Assembly (NCBI RefSeq): GCF_001687665.2
Contig: NZ_CP016543.2
Location: 2,542,001-2,606,000, forward strand
DNA: 64,000 bases
Direction: 5' to 3'
From: Planococcus donghaensis
GTDB lineage: Bacteria > Bacillota > Bacilli > Bacillales_A > Planococcaceae
Shown here: one piece after another, positions 27,284 through 36,700 of the stretch
How positions within the stretch are numbered: position 1 is the stretch's first letter
Layout of the letters: each line of letters opens with the position of its first letter
The notes under the pieces: generated by a model
The model's input: the letters and a program-made list of their open reading frames with translations, nothing else
What the model was told of the DNA's origin: nothing
The model's database searches: none
Program-made: the position numbers and the translations under genes

Positions 27284-28243
27284 TTACTCGACTAATTGTT
27301 TGCAAAGCTTTCGTATGTCTTCGTGTCGAGTGTCGAGTAGTTCTTGGCCGAGTTTGATCAGTGCGTTGATGTTTTGGGCTGAGCCGTCGTCTAGTTTTTC
27401 GGTGCCGGGTTGCAGCAATTCGATTTGAAAGCGGTAGTAACGCTGACTGTCATCGCGGGTAGGAAGCACAAATTTTAGTTGGTAGTCGACGACGTCTGAG
27501 CTGCCGTCGGACAAAACATACCATAAAGGCTTTGCCCAACTGAGCAACCCCCATGTTCTAAAGTTCTCGAATTGGATGGTGAGCTGCGGGTTGCCGGTGC
27601 CAAGCGATACGATCAATAATTCTTCGTCTGGAAAAAGTTCTTTTGCTTCGGCATACGCGCACATTGCGGGATTGTTGGCAAACACGCCCCCATCGATAAA
27701 ACTCGCCCCTGGGTATTCTTTAATTTTTTTAGGGATAAAATAAGTGGGTGCTGCAGAGGCAGCCCGCGCAACGTCTCTCATTTTCACGTCGCGTTCGATT
27801 TTTTTCGTGTGAATGTCACGACTTTTAAAAAACGCGGTAAACCGGCCATGAAGTTCGTAACTTGGCACCACAATATCCACGATGGCTTCCGACAGCATGG
27901 TGGACCCAAAATACTTTTTCAGCGCTTGTTCAAGTGCCCGTGCGTGGTAGCGACTTGTGAAAATGCCTCGGGTGATTTTAAAAAACAAGGATTTATCAAA
28001 GATTTCGTGTGATTCTTCTTTGTAAAAGCCGAGAAACTGTTCAGCTGTGTAACGCGGCTTTGTTTGATCTTTTGGATCGGGCGCAACCAAGCCGAGTGCT
28101 AAAATGCCGCCAGTCGATGCCCCGACAACCAAATCAAATAGCTCCGAAACCGGCTTACCACTTTGAGCTTCTAGCTCCGCAAGCAACATTGCCGGAATAA
28201 TTCCTCGCACCCCGCCACCGTCTATCGATAAAATCCTTTTCAT
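27284..28243 (-). CDS. Patatin-like phospholipase
   Basis: The 319-residue protein starts at the ATG at 28243, preceded by AGAGGTG. It has the glycine-rich oxyanion loop DGGGVRG at 8-14, the nucleophile Ser43 in GASTG, and the partner aspartate in FIDGGVFANNP. These residues predict a Ser-Asp lipid acyl hydrolase. There is no signal peptide, so it acts inside the cell or at the inner membrane face. No nucleotide cyclase gene lies nearby, so a CBASS effector role is not supported. Confidence 0.88.
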   Translation of the reverse strand: MKRILSIDGGGVRGIIPAMLLAELEAQSGKPVSELFDLVVGASTGGILALGLVAPDPKDQTKPRYTAEQFLGFYKEESHEIFDKSLFFKITRGIFTSRYHARALEQALKKYFGSTMLSEAIVDIVVPSYELHGRFTAFFKSRDIHTKKIERDVKMRDVARAASAAPTYFIPKKIKEYPGASFIDGGVFANNPAMCAYAEAKELFPDEELLIVSLGTGNPQLTIQFENFRTWGLLSWAKPLWYVLSDGSSDVVDYQLKFVLPTRDDSQRYYRFQIELLQPGTEKLDDGSAQNINALIKLGQELLDTRHEDIRKLCKQLVE

Positions 28244-28754
28244 CACTACACCTCTTTTGGAATGTTCAGACTTTCACTTATTGTAAGAAGTTGGACTCTC
28301 ATTGTCAAAACCATACCATAAATCATTATTGTAATCTCATTTATCAGGTAATTCAGATATTAATTTACTTTTCTTAATAATTTATTGATAAAATGATCTG
28401 CCTTATTATATGTTTAATTGCTGGTTATACTTTTTTGACCTTGTATAGGCTCCGTATAGCTGTAATACTTTTTAATTATGGTTTTATTAACCATTTTAAT
28501 GTAATTAAAAACCCAATTTTTCTGTTCGAAAAGGTTTTTTTTCGAAATAAACCTATTTTTTTATACTTTTTCTGTTCTAAAACACTTGGTATTGCTGGGT
28601 TTTGGAGCCGACTTTTATTTGTTATATAACTGTAATATAACTGCAATTGAATTGACGTTGTTTTTCAGTTGTTCTGTCTATATAGTAAATGACAGAGCAA
28701 AATATTATTAATTCATATACTTGGATAATAAAAAACTTGGAGGAACCAACAACA
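28244..28754. other. Divergent intergenic region, about 510 bp
   Basis: This lies between the minus-strand patatin gene and the plus-strand NlpC/P60 gene, so it should hold both promoters. TTGACG at 28652-28657 is a possible -35 box, but no well-spaced -10 box follows. A 78-codon frame at 28393-28629 lacks a binding site and looks spurious. Confidence 0.5.
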
Positions 28755-29495
28755 ATGAAAAAGATATTCTTCACGCTATTTACAGCAGGATCATTGCTAT
28801 TTGCTAACTCAGTTACTGACGCCCAGGCCGCTCAACCCGTTCAAAACGCAATTTCTACTTCTCAAGAATCTACAGTTTCAACTATAGAGCAAGTTGCAGC
28901 AAGCAAAGCAACTGCCAAATCAGGTACATTTAAAACGAAATACACGTCAAATGTTCGCGCAGATGCGGGAACAAAAAACAAAGTTGTCACAGTTGCTAAA
29001 AAAGGTTCAATCGCTACAGCCACTCACCAAAAGAAAGTTGGCAAATCGACTTGGTACAAAGTAAAAGTTAACGGCAAGTCTGGTTGGATTTTAAGCACAT
29101 TATTAACTTCCACAACCGTTAAGAAAGCTTCTGTTTCTACCTCTTCTTCTGCAGTTGTTTCAGAAGCATTGGCATTGCGAGGCATTCCTTACAAATTTGG
29201 TGGCACAACGACTGCTGGGTTTGATTGCAGCGGATTTATCCAATATGCGTTCAAACAAGCTGGTAAGAGTGTTTCACGTACGACGTTAACGCAATATGCG
29301 GAAAGCTACACAGTTAGCACTCCACAGCCAGGAGATTTGGTTTTCTTTGCTAATACGTACCGCGCTGGAATCTCACACGTTGGGATTTACATCGGTAACA
29401 ACCAGTTCGTGCATTCAGGCGGAGCGAAAGCTGAAGTTAAAAGCATGAATGATCCATACTGGGGCAAGAAATTCCACAGCTTCAAACGTTTCTAA
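28755..29495 (+). CDS. Secreted SH3 plus NlpC/P60 endopeptidase
   Basis: The ATG at 28755 follows TTGGAGGAACC and starts a clear signal peptide (MKKIFFTLFTAGSLLFAN), with likely cleavage after AQA near residue 25. An SH3-type wall-binding domain covers about 57-118 (YTSNVRADAGTKNKVV). The C-terminal NlpC/P60 domain has Cys158 in DCSG, His208 in SHVGIYIG and His220, the catalytic triad of peptidoglycan gamma-D-Glu-diaminoacid hydrolases. The 246 residues form a compact autolysin. A terminator follows. Confidence 0.93.
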   Translation: MKKIFFTLFTAGSLLFANSVTDAQAAQPVQNAISTSQESTVSTIEQVAASKATAKSGTFKTKYTSNVRADAGTKNKVVTVAKKGSIATATHQKKVGKSTWYKVKVNGKSGWILSTLLTSTTVKKASVSTSSSAVVSEALALRGIPYKFGGTTTAGFDCSGFIQYAFKQAGKSVSRTTLTQYAESYTVSTPQPGDLVFFANTYRAGISHVGIYIGNNQFVHSGGAKAEVKSMNDPYWGKKFHSFKRF

Positions 29496-29511
29496 TTCCA
29501 TCTAGATTTCC

Positions 29512-29566
29512 AAAAGGGTGACCCGAAAGTCTGCTAATAGCAGGGTTTTGCTGGTCCCCTTTTTTA
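29512..29566 (+). terminator. Terminator after the NlpC/P60 gene
   Basis: AAAAGGGTGACC pairs with GGTCCCCTTTT around a longer loop that itself holds CTGC/GCAG, and ends in a T run. Confidence 0.7.
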
Positions 29567-29623
29567 TTTTGATTAAGAATTAAAGTTTGTTGGTAAGGTA
29601 GTTTTAGGTGAAGAAATCGCTAC

Positions 29624-29797
29624 AGGTGGACGCTTTCCTGCGGGCGAAGCGCTGAGCCTCCTCGTCGCAAGCTCCTGCGGGGTCTCATCACTCCGCTTTC
29701 CCGCGGGAAAGGTATTGCCTGAAAGAAGTTCGGGCAATGCCTTTGCGACGAAGCTAGCGTAGCGATGCAGGAGCATACCTTTTCCTTTTCGCCACCT
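29624..29797. repeat. GC-rich hairpin element, copy 2 (AGGTGG ends)
   Basis: AGGTGG (29624-29629) pairs with CCACCT (29792-29797). The core has GACGCTTTCCTGCGGGC and CTCCTCGTCGCAAGCTCCTG. An additional palindromic stretch with GCCTGAA and TTCGGGC lengthens this copy to 174 bp. Confidence 0.75.
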
Positions 29798-29894
29798 TTC
29801 GCTGTTTTATGGGTTATTTCGCATAGTATTGAAATAGAATTCAGGCTAACTTTTGTATCTATGTTGGTATTGGTACGTAGCTATTTGTTTTATC

Positions 29895-30239
29895 GCGTTT
29901 CGCTTGCGAAACGCTGGCATCTTAGGGGTTGGGTTTGGGAGCTCTTATGTGAACTTTTTTAGCTGTTACATGAATTTTTTAACCTCTTACCTGAACTTTT
30001 GAAGTCTTTACATGAATTTTTCAACACTTTACATGAATCGGGTTCTCTTACATGAACTTTTTTGCGTCTTACATGAACTTTTCCGTTTTATACATGAAAT
30101 TTTTGCGTCTTTACCCGACTTTTTCAGCTTCTTACCTGTACTCGAAAATTCTCAACCACAATACATCACTTTTTACATCTTCATTTGATTTATCACAAAT
30201 TCAAAAACCTGATTGGAAGCTGTTCGCGTGGCGAACAGC
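29895..30239 (+). repeat. Composite element 1: hairpin A, 21-bp array (10 units), hairpin B
   Basis: Hairpin A is GCGTTTCGC/GCGAAACGC at 29895-29914. Ten TTACATGAACTTTT-like units start at 29945, 29966, 29987, 30008, 30029, 30048, 30069, 30090, 30111 and 30132. The single 19-bp step follows a TGAATCGG unit. Hairpin B is GCTGTTCGC/GCGAACAGC at 30219-30239, preceded by the shared TTCAAAAACCTGATTGGAA. Confidence 0.85.
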
Positions 30240-30289
30240 CTAAAATAATACCTGCCACCTTTTATCCATTCTCTATCAACCAACTACCC

Positions 30290-30380
30290 AGCCGAGGAGC
30301 GCCAAGGGCTAGACGAAGCAAGAAGACGAGTGCTCTTCTCGGCTTATTGTGAAAGTCATGCCCAAAGCGAGCGAAGGCGA
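30290..30380 (-). repeat. ~90-bp intergenic repeat, copy 3
   Basis: Reverse orientation relative to copy 1, from CAGCCGAGGAGCGCC to GCGAGCGAAGGCGA. It is joined to hairpin B of composite element 1 by a linker that also occurs, inverted, at 38184-38232. Confidence 0.8.
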
Positions 30381-30443
30381 TCTTTAAAACTTCACTCTAC
30401 CTAGTACTCAAAAAAGTACCTCTTTCTCTATCAATCAACTACC

Positions 30444-30534
30444 CAGCCGAGGAGCGCCAAGGGCTAGACGAAGCAAGAAGACGAGTGCTCTTCTCGGCTT
30501 ATTGTGAAAGTCATGCCCAAAGCGAGCGAAGGCA
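30444..30534 (-). repeat. ~90-bp intergenic repeat, copy 4, plus a truncated third
   Basis: A tandem repeat of copy 3 at 154 bp, nearly identical over the whole unit. A broken third unit (TCAATCAACTACC, then GAGCTAGACGAA) follows at about 30581-30630. Confidence 0.8.
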
Positions 30535-30635
30535 ATCTTTAAAACCTCACTCTACCTATGACTCAAAAAAGTACCTCTTGCTCTATCAATCAACTACCTA
30601 GTCAAGAGCTAGACGAAAGCGACTTCTAAACACAC

Positions 30636-30663
30636 AAAAAAGCAGACTCCCTAAGAGCCTGCT
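30636..30663 (-). terminator. Terminator of the trypsin-like protease gene
   Basis: On the minus strand AGCAGGCTC pairs with GAGTCTGCT, followed by TTTTTTG. It begins a few bases after the stop codon. Confidence 0.8.
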
Positions 30664-30665
30664 CC

Positions 30666-31820
30666 TCACTGATTGATAATCCCATCTATTTGATAATCTC
30701 CATATTCATCAATAACAACCGTATATATTCCTTTGTGCGAAATGGTAGACGATTTGTCATTCGCTTTGTCGTGATAAGTAAACTCGGCTTCTGCTTCGAC
30801 TAGTGCACTATCCCCTTCAATTTCGATTGAGGTAATGGTTGGCTGGACGCTATCGTATATGCGATTTGGGTCGCTGTATTCTTCGATAAGTCCCGTCGCT
30901 TGTTGTTCGGCGTCACTCTCTGGAAAAATGTAAGACAAGTAAAAGTTCGATTCTCTATCATTTAGAGAATAGGGTAACAGTTCGTAGTACGATGAAATAA
31001 AGCTTTCGAGTAAGTCATCGGCAAAATACGCGTCTTTGACGTCTTGCAGAACAATTTCCTGCTCTTCCGGTAACATTGGGTTGTTGATCCATTCCGTTAA
31101 CTGATCCCATACGGTGTAGATTGGGATCGCGTAACCAGATTCTGGGTTTTCTTCGATAATGATGGAGTTGATGCCCAGCAATTTACCGGTGTCGGCTGCG
31201 ATCAATGGTCCCCCGCTTGAGCCTTGTGCAATTTCTGCGCTCATTTCGTATAGACTGGTGTATTCAAATTGATCAGAAAAGTCTAAATCGGTCTCGGTGA
31301 TTTCACCTGTCGTAGCCGTGTTGCTTTGGTCGTTCGGGCTACCAATGGCGACGACTGGTGTGCCAATATCAACGGGTTCCATTTCAATTCCAAGTGGTTC
31401 TTTGCCTGCTAGTTCATCGACGCGGACGATGGCCAAGTCTTCTGTTTCAGACTTGCCGATAATGTTGCCGTTAAACTCCTGGCCATCACTGTTTTTGACG
31501 GTGATGTAGGAGGCGTCTAATACGACGTGGCCATTGGTCAATATGTCCCCTTGGTTGTTGATGAGAAAGCCTGACCCTTGTTCGAGGTCGGTGTAGAGCG
31601 TGTAGACATGTGTTTTGGCGGTGGCAATCATGGACGCGAGTTCAGTTTCCGCTTCTGGTGTGCTGCTTTCGGTTTGTTGCTGAGCGGATAAGGATGGCTC
31701 TGGTGAATCTGGTGTCATCATTACGTATATGCCAAGTGCCATTACGAGTACCAGCGCTACTGATAAAGCGGCGATGATTTGATTGATTTTTTTGATTTCT
31801 TTGGATGTTTTTCGTGTCAT
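30666..31820 (-). CDS. Membrane-anchored trypsin-like serine protease
   Basis: The 384-residue protein has an N-terminal membrane helix at about 14-36 and a trypsin-fold domain with His98 (TNGHVV), Asp128 (EDLAIV) and Ser202 (GSSGGP), the HtrA-type triad. There is no PDZ domain. Instead a C-terminal domain of about 130 residues follows, with a LL-ESFISSYYELLPYSLN segment that resembles NTF2-like or unknown sensor domains. It would act outside the membrane, as quality-control protease or surface-protein processor. The ribosome site is weak. It heads a gene group of secreted proteins flanked by mirror repeat blocks. Confidence 0.88.
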   Translation of the reverse strand: MTRKTSKEIKKINQIIAALSVALVLVMALGIYVMMTPDSPEPSLSAQQQTESSTPEAETELASMIATAKTHVYTLYTDLEQGSGFLINNQGDILTNGHVVLDASYITVKNSDGQEFNGNIIGKSETEDLAIVRVDELAGKEPLGIEMEPVDIGTPVVAIGSPNDQSNTATTGEITETDLDFSDQFEYTSLYEMSAEIAQGSSGGPLIAADTGKLLGINSIIIEENPESGYAIPIYTVWDQLTEWINNPMLPEEQEIVLQDVKDAYFADDLLESFISSYYELLPYSLNDRESNFYLSYIFPESDAEQQATGLIEEYSDPNRIYDSVQPTITSIEIEGDSALVEAEAEFTYHDKANDKSSTISHKGIYTVVIDEYGDYQIDGIINQ

Positions 31821-31907
31821 TTCAAATCAGCTCACTTTTTTTCGTTGTTGATTTTATTATAGACGGTTTGTGTGGGCAATGGTTCAATTTATTTCGGTAG
31901 TCTGTTG

Positions 31908-32939
31908 TTAATCGTAAAACAAGTCATCAATCAGCTCTTGGGTTGAGGCATAGTTTTGACGTTCATCGAGTGGAAAGTTCATCCCGCGCCCTTCTGAATC
32001 TCGCATGGATAGTTCAACACTCGTCAAAGGCGGCTCGATGCTGTCAAAAAAAGCAAAGATGGCATCCAAATCCGCTGCCAAACTAGGATTTTGTTTACTG
32101 AGATGACCTGGCTCAAAAAACACATAGGCGTATAGCTCCGTACAATTTCCTTGTTTATCGACCGCATTGCAATAAAGCCATTTTTCGTTATCACTATCGA
32201 GACGAAATTCAAAGTGTTCTGTTTGTGCTTGAGTAGCTGCGTCTTTTAATTTATCTTGCATCTGTTGGCTTATCGTTACTAGGTCGCCACTTCTCGTGTT
32301 CTTAATATACGCTCTGATTTCCGCTAAACTTCGATTATCGCCTATTTCACGAAAGTCTAGTGGAATTCCATATTTCCGGTTTTTATCCACAATATAAATA
32401 ATATGAACATCGATCTTGTGTTTTTCTTGGAAATCGACAAGTTTTTTCGCTTGCTCGATCTCAGACTGCTCAATGGTGCTAAGGTCGCTTTTTGTTTCGA
32501 GTGCTACCCAACGACGTGCGTCTTGTGTCCGTAGGTCTTTAATAACATGATCGACAAATATCTCATCAGAAGGCCTCGTATACCCGAGCTGTTCTAACTC
32601 AGGCAATAGCTCTTCCATTTGTTTTTTTAATTGAACATATGCCAATTGCATTTTGTAATCATCGCGGTAAATCGTCGCGTAATTTTCAATGTCCCTCGTT
32701 ACGGTAAACACAACGCCCTTTTGTTCTTTAAAAGTCATTTGATAGCTATATCCCACTACAAAATCAGCATTTGTTTCACTAATAATATCAACGTCCATGC
32801 CGTATTTTTCTTCGATAAACTCTTTTGTATCGCGTTCTACAATGTAATCATCCATCATATAATTAACGACCCACCACACAATGACGCCACCAATTAAGAC
32901 AAATGGAATTGCGAGTATGAGTAGGAGTTTCTTATTCAT
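31908..32939 (-). CDS. Membrane-anchored protein of unknown function (long paralogue)
   Basis: The family is not recognised. The 343-residue protein has an N-terminal hydrophobic anchor at about 4-27 and is otherwise hydrophilic and probably extracytoplasmic. EEKYGMDVDIIS, YSYQMTFKEQKGVVFTVT and ENYATIYRDDYK are shared with the next gene, so the two are paralogues. Only this one has the C-terminal part of about 115 residues, which contains two cysteines (LYCNAVDKQGNCTEL) that might form a disulfide outside the cell. AAGGAG precedes the ATG. Position between two protease genes suggests a surface-protease-linked role, unproven. Confidence 0.75.
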   Translation of the reverse strand: MNKKLLLILAIPFVLIGGVIVWWVVNYMMDDYIVERDTKEFIEEKYGMDVDIISETNADFVVGYSYQMTFKEQKGVVFTVTRDIENYATIYRDDYKMQLAYVQLKKQMEELLPELEQLGYTRPSDEIFVDHVIKDLRTQDARRWVALETKSDLSTIEQSEIEQAKKLVDFQEKHKIDVHIIYIVDKNRKYGIPLDFREIGDNRSLAEIRAYIKNTRSGDLVTISQQMQDKLKDAATQAQTEHFEFRLDSDNEKWLYCNAVDKQGNCTELYAYVFFEPGHLSKQNPSLAADLDAIFAFFDSIEPPLTSVELSMRDSEGRGMNFPLDERQNYASTQELIDDLFYD

Positions 32940-32996
32940 CCAATTTCACTCCTTTTTATCTTGTTATACCTCTAAAAATAGACAGATGGTTCGCGT

Positions 32997-33665
32997 TTAC
33001 TGGCCCCTGATGTACGCTTCTATTTCCTTGTCACTTTGAACATCCGCTATTTCTCGTAAGTCTATATCAACTTTCGACTGATCCCAGCGATTGTAAAATC
33101 TGATTTTCTGAACATCAATATCTTGATTTTTTAAAAGATTCAACACCGCAATTATGGATTCGATTTCGGATTTTTCAATGTTATCGTAACTCGTTTCGGT
33201 TTCTAGCGTTAGCCAGCGAACAGCTTGTCCTGTTTTGATATTTTGGGACGTGGATTGGACGAGCAGTCCGCTTAGCGGTTTGGTAAAACCACGCTCTTCT
33301 ATTTGTGGCAGCAGCTCTTCGACTTGCTGCTCCGCTTGATGCTCTGCAAATAAAATTTTGTAGTCATCTCGATAAATGGTTGCATAGTCCTCCGTATCTA
33401 CAGTGACTGTAAAAACGATATCTTGTTGTTCTTTAAATGCCATTTCGTAGCTTTGCCCTTCGTTAAAATTTGCATCTGTAATGCTCACAATAATGGCTTC
33501 CATGCCGTATTTTTCTTCGATAAAGGTTTGTGCTTTCTGGTCTTCTTTTTGGGAGTCTTCAGCATGTTCGAAAAATACTTGTGCCATCTTCCCCATGACT
33601 AGTAGCGTCCCTATCCCAACAGCTAGTACGCCCGCCACAAGAATCCATAGGAGTTTCTTTTTCAT
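32997..33665 (-). CDS. Membrane-anchored protein of unknown function (short paralogue)
   Basis: The ATG at 33665 follows AAAAAGGGGGGC and gives 222 residues. A hydrophobic anchor covers about 3-25. It shares FIEEKYGM, SYEMAFKEQQDIVFTVT, DYATIYRDDYK and the closing DLREIADVQSDKEIEAYI with the long paralogue, at a similar spacing. It stops where the cysteine-bearing C-terminal region of that paralogue begins. This is either a truncated duplicate or the ancestral form. A longer frame upstream overlaps the Vpr-like gene end and has no binding site. Confidence 0.72.
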   Translation of the reverse strand: MKKKLLWILVAGVLAVGIGTLLVMGKMAQVFFEHAEDSQKEDQKAQTFIEEKYGMEAIIVSITDANFNEGQSYEMAFKEQQDIVFTVTVDTEDYATIYRDDYKILFAEHQAEQQVEELLPQIEERGFTKPLSGLLVQSTSQNIKTGQAVRWLTLETETSYDNIEKSEIESIIAVLNLLKNQDIDVQKIRFYNRWDQSKVDIDLREIADVQSDKEIEAYIRGQ

Positions 33666-33710
33666 CTTCGAAGCCCCCCTTTTTGACCTATTATACCCTG
33701 AAACAAAAAG

Positions 33711-33748
33711 AAATAGCTGAGACAATCTCGTCTCAGCTATTACGGCAT
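33711..33748 (-). terminator. Terminator of the Vpr-like gene
   Basis: AATAGCTGAGAC and GTCTCAGCTATT form a 12-bp stem (33711-33742). On the minus strand it is followed by TTCTTTTTG. It separates the subtilase gene from the two paralogues downstream. Confidence 0.8.
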
Positions 33749-36700
33749 TATTTTTTAATTGTAAAGTTTTCTTCTGATTCGTTGCCTGCTGCATCGACTA
33801 CTTTCAAGGTAAATTCGTTGTCACCTAAATCCGCTACAGGAACCTCGATTGTAATGTCTTTATCAAAGCTATTTTCCCCGTACGGCTCGCTCATCGCATG
33901 GCTGAAAACTTCGCTATCGATTAAATACACTTTGATTTGGTCCATGTTGTCTGTGACATTAAACGTAACTTCTGCACTGTCCTGGTCAGCTTCGACTATT
34001 TTAGGAACCTCCACAAGTTCGATTTCTGGAGGTTGCGTATCGACTAGCACTTGGCTACGCACTTCGAGTTCATTGCCCGCTTCATCGATGGCTTTCGCAA
34101 AAATATCGTTTCGCCCGTCTTCAAGTGTTAAGACGTGTTGGAAAAACATGCCGTCAAAACGCTTTGCTTTTTCGCCATTCACTGTCACGGATACAATACG
34201 CGAACTGTCTTCAACACTGCCGAACACTTCGACTCGTTTTGTACCCAGCACTTCAAAAAGTCCAGGTGCTAAAATAGATACTGCTGGCGGTTTTGTATCC
34301 GCAACCGCACCTGTTAAGAACACGGTGGTTTTATTGCCAGCGGTGTCGTGGAATACCGCTGTCAGTCGATCGCCTTTGTTAATCGCAACCGGCAGTTTGT
34401 AGCTAGTGGTTTTTGGCGCTAGTGATTCGTCTTCAAAGGTATCCAGATTTTCAGTCAATTCGACGCCGTTATGGAACACTTCCCAACGGTCTACGCCGCC
34501 ACCACCTGGGTTATCGGTAAAACTGGTGACTTTTATCGTATTGGTTTTCCCGTTGAGCGTCGCAGTTGCCTTTGGTGCCACCGTGTCGACTAGAACGGGC
34601 ATTGTTAACGACTGCCACTCGGCTCCTGGGTAATCAATGACTGCACGCATTTGAATTTGATAATTGCCGTCTTTGACGGGCTTGCCAAGTATTTCGCCGT
34701 TCCATTCGTTAATGAAATCGTAATAATACGAGAAATAATCGGCAAAATTTTTCACTAAATTCTTTTCCGTTTGCAAAGTCCGCAGTTTTTTGCCATTGGC
34801 ATCAAGCACATTGACTTCTAGTTGCTTGGCGTTACGGAGCAGTGAGAACACTGGAATAATCGATTCTCTAGTGCCGTCGCCATTTGGTGAAAAGGCAAAC
34901 CCTTCTGGCACAAAACCTTGTTGATGGCTGCCTCCATTAATAATTTGACCAAAATCGTCGGTCAAAAACGTGGTGGCGTAAAACGTTTCTGGGCTCCATG
35001 CGACGTCATCAAATACAGGAGCATCGTCCCAGCCGCCATTAAATCCGAAATACGGTACGGTCAGGGGCGTGTTGCCTGTTACTTCTTCGTTCGCATCCGT
35101 CAATGTAATAAACCCATCAATAAAGTAACCGTTCGTAAACGCCGCAAATTCTGGACGGTCCCGTAACGTTGAGATATCGATTGTCACCTGGATCTCTGCT
35201 ACGTCGTTTGCAGGTATTGTCACGGATTCAGGTGACGTAATATTAACAAGACTGGTCACTACGTTCGATCCAGCACGATTCGGATCGGTAATATCAATTT
35301 TCCGTTCCGGATGTTTGATCGCATAATCGGTTTGTACGCTAACTGCAACATTGTATGTCGCGTCTGTATCTGAGAAATTTTCAGCTTGTAGCGTCATAGA
35401 AATAGTGTTGTCTTTAATTTCTTTTAACGCCACTTTAGCGTCCCCAGTCGTTTCGTCTGTCACCATAACATTGGTTGATAGCGCGCCATGCAACTGCATA
35501 AGCCCTGCTCCTTGGCGACGTGGCGACACGTATTGCCCGGCAATGAGTTCTACCGGATTGGCTGTGTTCATCAATAAATTTTTCGCAAACTCCACGCGGT
35601 CTCGTCCTGCTAACCCGAGTTCTTCAATTCGCTGGAAGACAAGTGCCGTGCCCCCTGCTACATGCGGTGCCGCCATAGAAGTTCCGCTCATCAAGCCGTA
35701 TTCATTGTCGTTGAGTGTGGAGAAAATATTGCCGCCTGGCGCTGTGATTTCTGGTTTAAAATCCAAATTGGGCGTTGGCCCCCAAGAAGTAAATTCACTC
35801 ATTTTGCCCTCATTTGGATTGGGCGTTTCTAGTTGCTGGCCGTCAAAAGCAACGGTCACTTCTTTTCCTGCATCTAACTCTGCTTTCATTGCCAGTCCGT
35901 CTTTTTGCAAGGTTGATAAAAACGGAATTTTGATATACGGATCATATTCCATATTGACGGGCCCTGTGGTGTTGTTGTAAATAATGACACCCGCCGCTCC
36001 CATTGATTCCGCCATAAAGGCTTTTTCTGAAAACGGAATAACACCTCGTTCAATTAATGCAAATTTCCCCGTCACATCTTTTCCATCAAAATCTTCTGGT
36101 TGACCAAGTCCCACTTCGACAACCGAATAAGATTCTTTCGGCAAGGTGGTTGGATCGACGTCATTTGCGGCGATATAGAGTGCGCGTCCAGCTTGGACAC
36201 CGTCTACTTGATACGTAAAACTTTCTGTCGTGATTACACTGTTTTCAAATGATGCGACACCTAACGAATCCATTGCGATACCCGGTGTGCCGATCAACCC
36301 GTAATCTTGATTTTTGGCAAATGGCGATTGAAATCCAGATCCAAGCAAGTCTTCATTGCCCGCAGAAATGGCAACGAGTATGCCGTTATTGGTTGCGCGT
36401 TCTACGGCTTGCTGCTCCGGACTTGAGGTATCGACAAATCCCGCCGTTGCACCGAGCGACATATTGATAACGTCTGCTCCTAGTTTAATGGCATCATCCA
36501 TTGCTTTAATGTAGATGTCCCCAAAAGTTGTCGGATACATGGCGTCATTGCCGAATACTTTCAGTGCTAGTAATTGCACTTCTGGAGCAACGCCTTTAAT
36601 GCCGCCATTTTCTTCATCGCCATTGGCCGCAATGGTTCCCGATACGTGCATGCCGTGCATCGACGCAGTTGGAGCAACGTCTCGAATTTCTGTGTTGCTG

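Larger units (their letters stand above)
29567..30640. other. Repeat-filled spacer, left composite block
   Basis: About 1.1 kb with no gene. In order it holds a GC-rich hairpin element, hairpin A, a ten-unit 21-bp array, hairpin B, a short linker and two and a half ~90-bp repeats. The block at 37.6-38.8 kb is built of the same parts in reverse order. Confidence 0.8.

Noticed and set aside
27284..28243. CBASS effector (CapV-type patatin)
   Set aside because: No cyclic-nucleotide synthase or accessory CBASS gene lies beside it, and the gene stands alone.
33683..34402. Antisense gene opposite the Vpr-like protease (239 codons, serine-rich)
   Set aside because: It is a shadow of the protease reading frame, with low-complexity composition and no ribosome site. 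The same holds for the 209-codon frame at 35351-35980 and the 190-codon frame at 48675-49247.
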